A stretch of 64,000 bases of DNA, taken from NCBI GenBank assembly GCA_951804985.1, contig OX638131.1, forward strand, positions 41,916,044 to 41,980,043, written 5' to 3'. Source of the DNA: Dryomyza anilis. Taxonomy: Eukaryota > Arthropoda > Insecta > Diptera > Dryomyzidae. Below are positions 56,759-64,000 of this stretch, one piece after another. The notes under the pieces are model-generated. The model was not told the origin of the DNA and ran no database searches. It saw only the letters and a program-made list of their open reading frames with translations. Positions within the stretch are counted from its first letter, which is position 1, and every line of letters starts with the position of its first letter. The position numbers and the translations under genes are program-made.

Positions 56759-56878
56759 TTCCTTTTTTTTTTTTCCTTATTTTTTCCTTTCTTTCTTTTC
56801 TTTTCGTTTATTTTATTTTCTTTCTTTTTTTTTTTCTTTTCTTTTTTTTTTCTTTTCTTTGTTTCTTTATTTCTCTCT

Positions 56879-56909
<31 letters not shown>

Positions 56910-56938
56910 ATCTTTCTTCCTTTGTTTCTTTCTTATTT
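56759..56938 (+). repeat. Degenerate (CTTT)n tract
   Basis: Continues the pyrimidine run to the 5' end of the next DINE-like copy, with a clean (CTTT)n segment at 56879-56908. Confidence 0.9.
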
Positions 56939-57643
56939 TTATACCCTACACTAAGAGTGAAAGGGTATATTCAGTTTGGTACGCCGTTTGTAACACCCAG
57001 AAGGAAGCATTTCCGGTATGGAAAAGTGATCAGCATGACCTCCTGAGTCGATTTAGCGATGTCCGTCTGTCCGTCTGTATGTCCGTCTGTCTGTCTGTCT
57101 GTCTGTCTGTCTGTTGAAATCCCTACTACTTTTAAAATTGAAGAGCTAGATAAATGAAACTTTTAACTTAGATTACTAATATACCTACGCTGTATGTGCG
57201 AGATCGGTCCATTGTGACCTATGATCCGACCACTTATGTTCAAATACCTCATATAAAATGTACATATAAAGATCAATTTTTATGTATACGTGCGTTGGTA
57301 AACTTTTTTGGTCAAATATATATTGACATCATGCTCAAATACATGATAATAATGTTTTCCGGCGAAAAGACTTGTGGTTCACAAAAAAAAAATCGAAATT
57401 CGGTACACCTACCCATTTGTAAATATGGGTATCAAATGAATGGAAATTCTTCAACGATTGAATGTTTGTAGTTATTTTCAGGATTCGAATACCCTGGTGA
57501 CCTATATATCACTTTGAATGGTAACCACACATATGTGTAGGGTATTTATAGTCGGCTTAGACCGACTATAATTTTGATAATCCTAACTATCATAATTACA
57601 CCTACTTTAAAATTTCCCATGTGATCTAACCTTCCCAACTGGT
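56939..57643 (+). mobile_element. DINE-1-like element, subfamily B, near full length
   Basis: TTATACCCTACACTAAGAGTG start, GTTTGGTACGCCGTTTGTAA, GTGATCAGCATGACC, long GTCTGTCTGTC core (57063-57115), TGCGAGATCGGTCCATTGTG, GTGTAGGGTATTTATAGTCG, hairpin TAGTCGG-CTTAGA-CCGACTA and TGATCTAACCTTCCCAACTGG terminus. Best reference copy for subfamily B. Confidence 0.92.
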
Positions 57644-58020
57644 TTTCTTTTCTGTCATTTCCTATCTTTTCTTTCATTTTCTGTTCTTCTATTCTTTTCT
57701 TTTCTTTTGTTTTCTTTTTGTTTTCTTTTACATTCGTAGGTAACTATAAACGTGTTGCTTTTCTTAGCTTAAATAAATATATACTTTTTTTCGTGGGAAA
57801 AATGGTTAAAAATGTGATTATTTTCTTGGCGAAACTGAACTTATGCTAATTTTCGTAGTTATTAAGCTAATTCGTAGTAACTAACTTAAAACGTTTAGGT
57901 TTCCGAAAAAAGGGCTCAATATATTTCATTTAGTCGAAAACAGTAGAATAATGTTAAATAAAAATATGTAGTATTTAAATTATACACATTAAAAAAAAAA
58001 ACAAAAAACTTTACTGCTGT
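57644..58020. other. Pyrimidine run then AT-rich DNA
   Basis: TTTTCTTTTCTTTTGTTTTC to about 57730, then no recognisable feature. Confidence 0.55.
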
Positions 58021-58960
58021 TCTATGCACTCCTTAGAATTCTTTTTTTATCAGCACAAACGCGAAACATTTTACAACATGGTAATGAATTCCATCGTCCT
58101 TTAAATACTAATCCTTATTACGTGTCCCCCAGCCTCATTAGTTTGTTGTGCGACCATAAACTTTATGGTTCATTAAAGTGCAACTGTGCTCGGACCACAA
58201 TACAAACTAAATATTTATGTCAGCCGCATTCTCGCTTCAGACCCCCTTCGTTCAACAATTCTTGTGAAATGGTGCCATGAAGTTGGAGAATGCGCCATTT
58301 TTATGTTAATATGTATTAAATTCGCTGTACTTATTAACATCAAGATTTACATTTTTTATATATTTTTAAAAACATTTTAATTGTATATATTTAAAAATAT
58401 TTGTTGCTGATGAACTGCGCTCGCCATCACACTTAAACCTCTTCATGGCACCCGAAATGTGTCAAAAGTAGTAATTGCCGGCATAATGAGCCACGACCGA
58501 CGATTTTCGACCGCGAATTTAGGTCAATTACAAAATAAGCGCACTTTAAATGTGGTCGGTTGGGCGGTGAATCGGTCGACATCGGCAGCTGTGCACTGAC
58601 CAAGAATAAACACAAAATCATATAAATTAGCATTTTGCGGATACGCATGAGCTGTAAAACAACAAACTGCAACCTATAAAAAGGATCGCCGGAGTCCTAA
58701 AACGGAGCCACTTAATTGCGGTTCACGCAAACACGCGGCGCGGTTTTAGAAAAAAAAATTCAAACACAACAATAAAAACTAAATGGCAAAAGTTGATGGT
58801 CAGTGTTGGTGAACTGAATTAATTTCAACTTTAGTCTTAAAAAAAAAGAATAAAAAATAACACCCACACTACGAAACATGCGCAAAACAAGTTAATAAAA
58901 AATATATCACTTTGTGCCTTTTTCTACACCGCACAGTTTTGCTATTTACCTGATTTTTTT
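58021..58960. promoter_or_regulatory. GC-richer unique island, candidate regulatory/exon DNA
   Basis: No match elsewhere in the window. It carries a perfect palindrome ACCATAAA-C-TTTATGGT at 58153-58169 (TTTATGG is a posterior-Hox/Caudal-type core) and a consensus-like TATA box, CTATAAAAAGG, at 58674-58684. Its plus-strand downstream ATG at 58782 opens only nine codons, unless a GTGAAC donor at about 58809 is used. The minus strand carries the small frame listed next. Function is inference. Confidence 0.3.
58433..58672 (-). CDS. Candidate small secreted peptide frame, 79 aa (weak)
   Basis: I do not recognise the product. From the second Met (residue 9) the N-terminus is MRIRKMLIYMILCLFLVSAQ, with basic residues then a hydrophobic core ending in a small residue, the layout of a signal peptide. 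The remaining 50 or so residues include three Cys and no known motif. Immediately upstream on this strand TTTGTTGTTTTACAG resembles a splice acceptor, and GGTCAGT inside the frame resembles a donor, so it may be an exon boundary by chance. The frame lies in a GC-richer island, which favours constraint but does not prove coding. Confidence 0.2.
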   Translation of the reverse strand: MQFVVLQLMRIRKMLIYMILCLFLVSAQLPMSTDSPPNRPHLKCAYFVIDLNSRSKIVGRGSLCRQLLLLTHFGCHEEV

Positions 58961-59059
58961 GTAGGTTTTATTTCACGCTTCGCTGACAACCCTCTGCTAC
59001 ATTACTATGACCCAGTTAGAATTTTTAAAATTTAACAATTTCTCAGATAGGTGAATTTA

Positions 59060-59430
59060 GTTCGGAATCTTGTTCCACACCAATTCCAAGTTAAAATAGA
59101 AAAACTCAATTGGAAGTATACAAATAATATTCAAAGAATTGAAATTCAGATTTGAAATTCAAAATATTGTAATTATTTGACTTGCAGACTTCATTAATTG
59201 ATATTTAAAATGTTCTCTTTAAAATTCAGAAAATACCAATTGATATTCATAACATTCCATTTGAAATTCAGTTAACACTAACTACACCATTTACAAATGT
59301 AATTCCGAAAATATCAATTGATATTTAAAAGACATCACTTGAAATTCAGAAATTCCATTTGTAGTTCAAAAAACATCAATTAAAATTTAGAAATTTCCAT
59401 TTGAAATTCAATTGTTTGAATTTGTGAATT
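59060..59430. repeat. Degenerate repeat of CATTTGAAATTCA words
   Basis: ATTTGAAATTCAG, ATCAATTGATATT, CACTTGAAATTCAGAAA and similar units alternate irregularly, roughly every 55-65 bases. Similar in style to 6080-6470. Confidence 0.55.
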
Positions 59431-59582
59431 TTACTTTAATCTCAGGATTTAAAGAAAGTAAGAGGAAGTATAGCCTTATAGATCTATTCTGAGATAAAAT
59501 ATATAATTTTATTTGATTATGGAAAGCATAGATGTTATGCAATAAATAATAGGTACACCTTAAAATTGACATTTATTACGTA

Positions 59583-59882
59583 ACTAGCTGGACCCGTGCA
59601 CGACTCGTGCCGAAATTTTGTGAATTAAAAATATGGAGCGATTTTATTAATATAAAAAACATTTTTATTATTTATATAAAGGGCCCGTGCTTAGATGTTG
59701 AAGTTTTATATTGGTTTTATAAATGTAATAACAAAATAATAATTCTCCGCCAAAACAACTTTTCTCAAAGACAATTCTTTCTCAGACTGCGCTTCCTCTT
59801 AGAATTCTTTCCCGTAGAATTCTTCCGGTAGAATTCTTCCCGTAGAATTTATCCCGGTAGAATTGTTCCCGGTAGAATTCTG
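59583..59882 (+). mobile_element. Element E, copy 3, head
   Basis: ACTAGCTGGACCCGTGCACG start and the GTAGAATTCTTCCCG repeats, collinear with 16660 and 17807. The sequence leaves the shared text at about 59882. Confidence 0.85.
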
Positions 59883-59884
59883 TG

Positions 59885-60290
59885 GTCTCAAGCAATAACA
59901 ACATAAGTCATTTTTTACTACTTTTCAGGAGAGCATTTTAAAGGTTTAACTAATTATAGCATAAAATTGTATTAAGATTTTTAAGGTTTACCAGCGCAAA
60001 TATCTCACATATTAGTAGTATATTTTGTAAAAAATACTGGTTTTATAAATTGTTTATTATTTTAATACTTATAGCGAAATTAGTATTAAATGTTGTTATT
60101 CCAAATTGAAATATTGATATTTCATGTGCATAAGTCGAGTTATGTTGTTATTACACAAAGCAAAAAAAATTAAACGACCAACATATGTCGACGTGTGCTG
60201 TTGTTTCGAATTGAAAATTTCGAATATCCTAAACTTATGTTGTTTTACCATACTTAAAATTGGTACGATGTATGTAGTTATGTTGCTTTA
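59885..60290. repeat. Scattered AACAACATAAGTC motifs
   Basis: AATAACAACATAAGTC, AAGTCGAGTTATGTTGTTAT and ACTTATGTTGTTTTACC; same family as 62175-62590, at lower density. Confidence 0.55.
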
Positions 60291-60850
60291 AGAAGTCTAA
60301 TATTATTAAACTAACAATATTGAAATTATTTTTCAAAAAGAAAACCATATTATTAACTACATTTTATTAAATTTTTTGGATAACTATTATATAATATGCT
60401 TTAAATGTGTGACTATAATATTGGGAATACTCAAGGAATTTCTAATTCGACTCTGAAACTATTCAACTTTTTAACTGTCAATTCCCATATATTTTAACAA
60501 ACTTTATTTGGAATATTTGCGATCCATCATGGTTTATCATAAAAAGATAGATTTTAACTTATTTATATTCTGATATATTCTTTTTAAATCAATCTACTTT
60601 TTTGTTTCCATTCTATAATGTTCTTGTCGTGTATAAGTTCTATTAAGAGGTTTTAAAAAAACAACAAAAATATGAAACACAGACAAAAATTTTGAATGTG
60701 TGCCTTGATGCAAATGTACATATAACTAGAAGTATTGACCATCAACAAAACTCTTGTTACATTTTAAATAAGACAAGATGGTTGGCACACGTTTTAATGA
60801 AATTGTTTTATTTACAATATAATAAAAAAGGGTAGCGCAACCTCTTTAAG
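60291..60850. other. AT-rich DNA, nothing recognised
   Basis: No supported feature. Confidence 0.55.
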
Positions 60851-61085
60851 AACTTAAGTCGTATTTAAAGTTGTGGAACCTACAGTTTAACGCTAGATCC
60901 GAACGGCATGGTAAAAGTTTTTCATGGGCGGCGTTTACTCTCTAAGGTTTGCCATTGTTTGGCGAGAGGTACCGCGGTATAGGATGTTAACAGTTGTTGA
61001 CATCGAACTCGGAGACATCGAACCCGGAGACATCGAACCCGTAAATTTTCGCTCGTAATCTAACGCACCAACCAATCAAGCTACA
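60850..61085 (-). mobile_element. Old SINE copy
   Basis: Diverged match to the body (TTGTGGAACCTACAGTTTAA, GGTTTGCCATT, GGCGAGAGGTACCGCGGTAT) and tRNA-like head. A 17-base piece, ACATCGAACCCGGAG, is present three times at about 60998-61040, an internal expansion at the B-box region. Confidence 0.75.
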
Positions 61086-61087
61086 AT

Positions 61088-61145
61088 ATAATAATAATAG
61101 TTTGGCGCTACAGTCCTATAAGAACTTAGGCCGAGCTCTCTTAAA
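61088..61145 (-). mobile_element. SINE tail fragment
   Basis: AATAATAATAGTTTGGCGC and CCTATAAGAACTTAGGCCGA directly next to the previous copy. Confidence 0.8.
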
Positions 61146-61560
61146 ATACTCACTGCAAATATATGAAAAGACTCGAGGTGTATTTATATAAAATCTACCA
61201 GTTTGGGAGATTTTTGGGTATATAAAAAGTTCTTTCGTTGTTCGCACTTAATAGCTTTAAATGTTGCCTATATTTTTATAGTTCAAGCGACAAAATGTTA
61301 CGTCATTGTACAATTTAGGCGGGGAAGGCTATACAAAGACGAAGTACAATAAAAAAAAACTGCTTTAATTTCAGTTAAATAAAATATACCTAGCGAATTA
61401 TAATGCATAATATTTAATTAATGTTTAATACAAATGAAAGTATTTTCTATTAATTCGATTTTAGTCACATTAGTCACACACATAAAGATGTTTATCTGAA
61501 GTATAATTTTAATAATTTCCAAGTAAGTTCAAGTTTAGGACTGTAATATTTGTAACCACT
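61146..61560. other. AT-rich DNA, nothing recognised
   Basis: No supported feature. Confidence 0.5.
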
Positions 61561-61670
61561 ACTGCTTTAAACTGTTGGTCCTACCATTTGAGTACAAATT
61601 TAACATGTTCATCTTAAATGGTTGGAAAGAGCTCAGCCTAGATTCTACAAAACTTTTGTGCCATATTTAT
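61561..61670 (+). mobile_element. SINE fragment, opposite orientation
   Basis: TAAACTGTTGGTCCTACCAT, TTGAGTACAAATTTAACATG and AAGAGCTCAGCCTAGATTCT are the reverse complement of the SINE body in the other copies. Confidence 0.6.
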
Positions 61671-61719
61671 TTATTTTATTTTATTTTATCGTATATAACA
61701 GAACCTATATAACTAATCT

Positions 61720-62090
61720 TTGTCTTTTTGACTATTGGTTCGAGCGTCACGTCTAAACTGCCGAATCGATTTGACTTAAATTTATACACAAGGATACTAT
61801 GGTGTTCAGAGGCAACATAGGCTATATATGGTCGAAATAAGGACAGCAGTCGTGTCTCCTCCCATTCATTATATATTTTTTAAACAAAATCGTAATCAAA
61901 TCTAAATTAAGTCAAAAGAAAAAGCACAATTCAAAAGCAAAAACACTATCAAATTCAAAGGAAATACAAAAATAATGCCAAAAATTATTGAAAATTACAA
62001 ACCTAAAGCATTAACAAAATCAAAAATAAGAATACAATATCAAAAATGCAAACCACCAAAACCATAAAAAAATCACCAACAAATATTTTT
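61720..62090 (-). mobile_element. Diverged element E tail and A-rich spacer
   Basis: CGTCTAAACTGCCGAATCGATTT, AGGATACTATGGTGTTCAGA, CATAGGCTATATATGG and a decayed GTGTCTCCTCCCAT are a minus-strand version of the E tail. A-rich text with AAATCAAAAA words follows to 62090, as at 52740-52860. Confidence 0.55.
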
Positions 62091-62174
62091 TAATTATTAC
62101 TTAAGTAATTATATTAATATAAATTTAATCTTCTAATACTATTAACTGATTAAAGAACAATTCGCGAATTTTTA

Positions 62175-62590
62175 CCATTGAATAACAACATAAGTCGTAA
62201 ATTAGTATATATTTTGTATTTGGAATAACGGCATATATCCACTTATTTTTTAACTTTTAATAAAACTAATTTTGGAATAGCAACATAAGTGGAGATATTT
62301 TCAATGAAGAAAAACAAATTATTTTGGAATAACGACATAACTCAAATTATGTTATAAGAAAAACGATTTTCAAATTTGGAATAACGACATAAGTCGAAAT
62401 TTTTTATAAAAAACTTAATTTTAAAATTTGGAATAACAACACAAGTCGAGATATGTTGTTATGATTTCTTAGGAATTTTACTCAGACAGTTCAACTTTCG
62501 AGTGTGTAATAACAACATAAGTCTAGTTGTGTCGTTATTTCATATGCAAAATGCGGCAAAACGAGTTATGCTGTTATGTTTTTCCCTTAT
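62175..62590 (+). repeat. Degenerate tandem repeat, TTTGGAATAACGACATAAGTC
   Basis: Seven or more units at about 50-70-base spacing (62180, 62221, 62272, 62324, 62380, 62430, 62503). Several form dyads with a following TATGTTGTTAT or GTGTCGTTAT. Confidence 0.75.
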
Positions 62591-62641
62591 AACTTTTGAA
62601 CTAAAGAAGAGAATATCACCAAAATTTGACACAATATTTTG

Positions 62642-62940
62642 TGTAGTGAGTTTTAGCGTGGTGAATTTTAGTGTGGTGAGTTTTAATGTAGTGGTTTTTA
62701 TTGTGGTGAGTTTTATTTTCGTGAGTTTTAGTGTAATGAATTTTAGTGCGGTGAATTTTAGTGTGGTGAATTTTAGTGTGGTGATTTTTGGTGTGGTGAG
62801 TTTTAGCGTGGTGAGTTTTAATGTGGTGAGTTTTAGTGTGATGAATTTTAGTGTGGTGAATTTTAGTGTGGTGAATTTTAGTGTGGTGAGTTTTGGTGTG
62901 GTGAGTTTTAGTGTGGTGAGTTTTAAGGTGAGTTTTAATG
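62642..62940 (+). repeat. 15-bp minisatellite, element E type
   Basis: About 20 units of GTGGTGAGTTTTAGT or GTGGTGAATTTTAGT. The 164-aa frame at 62502-62996 that spans it is the same pentapeptide by-product as in copies 1 and 2. Confidence 0.93.
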
Positions 62941-63590
62941 TTGGGTGGTTGTTAACCTGGTGTGAAATATCTCGATATCACTATAATAACTGTTGACATA
63001 CACGTAATGTAAAATGTATCTTCTATGGGGAGTGCCACGCCCAATGGTCCAATCAATCCCACATTCGGCGAAACCGTTTAGAATAGTTAAAAATAACGCG
63101 GACCAAAATTTAATTAAATTTACTATCCCAATTGCTCATATAATGTGTTTTTAATTTTTGGGTTATATGGGACGGTCCACGCTCAGTCCACCAATTTTAC
63201 CGAGATATAGCATATACTCTGTCCAGGCCAAACATAAATATTGTGCCAAAATTTTATTCAATTCGTTGGAACCGTTTTGACGTCTATTCGAAAAAGTTTG
63301 AAATAAAAATTGTTAAAAAAAAATTTTTGGACGACAGTAAGAACGCAATGGTCGAAATCACCATTTTACAAAAAAAAAATTATCGACAAAAACTTCGAAA
63401 AAAAAATTATTAAAAAAATGTTTGGTCGACAAAAAAATCGCCTAAAACAATGTCGAGAAAAATTGTTTTTGCTTTTGTTTTTGATTTTTTTTGTTTTTGT
63501 TTTTCTTTCATTTTTTGTTTTTCCTTTAGTTTTGATTTTTGTTTTATGTTATTGCTTTTGTTTTTGTATATTTGATTTTGCTTTTGTGTT
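62941..63590. other. Diverged E-tail-like text and T-rich spacer
   Basis: 63026-63110 (GGGAGTGCCACGCCCAATGG, GAAACCGTTTAGAA) and 63165-63290 (CCAATTTTACCGAGATATAG, GGAACCGTTTTGACG) look like two older, diverged tails. 63455-63600 is TTTTGTTTTTG-rich spacer. Confidence 0.5.
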
Positions 63591-63852
63591 TTTGCTTTTC
63601 AATTTTTTTTTTGTATTTGAGTTTTTTGTTTCATGTTCGTAACTGGTGAAAGTGCCGAGTTATATCGTATTGAAAGTTTAGGTTGTATGGGAGGTGCCAC
63701 GCCTCTTTGTCCAATCCCGCTCATATATAGCCTATCATTCCTTCCAGACCATACCGCATCTGTGGTAAAAACGATCAGCCGTTTAGACGGAGAAGCGGAA
63801 CAAACGTACAAACGTACAAACGACCAAACAGATTTATTATATTAATAGGATA
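63591..63852 (+). mobile_element. Element E, copy 3, tail
   Basis: CATGTTCGTAACTGGTGAAA, GTATGGGAGGTGCCACGCCT, CCATACCGCATCTGTGG, AGACGGAGAAGCGGAACAAA, two ACGTACAAA units and TATTAATAGGATA. Nearly identical to 19867-20105. Confidence 0.85.
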
Positions 63853-64000
63853 TCTTTGGTTAAATCCAGACGAATTTTATTTGGTTTATTTCAAAACATA
63901 AGCTGAAGTTTTCTCAATGGAATACAAAAGAAATCAAATAGAAAACTCAAATCTGTAAAAAGTTGAAGACCCAACATACACGGTCAAAAATTCAGGTTCA

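Noticed and set aside
56079..56759. 226-aa minus-strand Lys/Arg-rich open frame
   Set aside because: It is the 9-base TTTTCTTTC repeat read as Lys-Lys-Arg; there is no non-repeat domain and no promoter or poly(A) logic.
62502..62996. 164-aa frame with an apparent N-terminal unique region
   Set aside because: The first 45 residues fall in the AACAACATAAGTC repeat and the rest in the minisatellite; no start context or domain.
1..64000. CRISPR array, bacterial operon or prophage
   Set aside because: No spaced identical short repeats with unique spacers, no ribosome-binding sites and no dense coding; all tandem repeats are contiguous satellites or microsatellites and the mobile elements are eukaryotic.

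Overview
This window looks like repeat-rich, AT-rich non-coding DNA from an insect, most likely a higher (schizophoran) fly. The best clue is a set of interspersed elements that read like the Drosophila DINE-1/INE-1 group (short Helentrons). They have a TATACCC start, a TATATATTCTTGATCAGCATC block, a GTCTGTC microsatellite core and a short hairpin near the 3' end. Nothing bacterial is present: there are no operons, no ribosome-binding sites and no CRISPR array. I see no convincing intact host gene. The window probably lies between genes or inside a very large intron. The species assignment is inference.

Layout. 0-9.5 kb: an LTR (1821-2350) and a second, 3'-truncated copy of it (6860-7279), a tRNA-derived SINE with a perfect target-site duplication (4499-4806), a PIF/Harbinger-like MITE (4924-5165), a GC-richer island (5.2-6.0 kb) and a 5'-truncated non-LTR retrotransposon remnant (7281-8280). 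9.5-16.6 kb: a DINE-like copy, a 113-bp tandem array ending at a hairpin MITE, and mostly unique AT-rich DNA with islands at 11.7-12.1 and 15.2-16.2 kb. 16.6-20.1 kb: two neighbouring copies of an element (here 'element E') whose middle is a G/T-only 15-bp minisatellite. 20.3-33.8 kb: DINE-like copies, an inverted-repeat element, a family with recurring CCGGACGGGACA motifs and an unclassified 1.25-kb insertion carrying a decayed gene. 35.6-50.6 kb: the densest nesting, with a foldback inside another element, a SINE inside a hAT-like element, a SINE inside a DINE-like element, and a SINE split by a 0.9-kb insertion. 52-64 kb: further DINE-like copies, a 640-bp polypyrimidine tract, a GC-richer island at 58-58.9 kb and a third copy of element E spread over 59.6-63.85 kb.

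Most long open frames are by-products of tandem repeats whose period is a multiple of three (15-bp and 9-bp units). The only protein family I recognise is the reverse transcriptase at 7.3-8.2 kb, which has an in-frame stop. Three small frames (8988-9320, 27462-27752 and 58433-58672) lie in less repetitive, more GC-rich DNA and are the only candidates for host exons; all are weak. The most informative content is the nested mobile-element history, datable from target-site duplications, and several repeat families that I could not match to a known family from memory.
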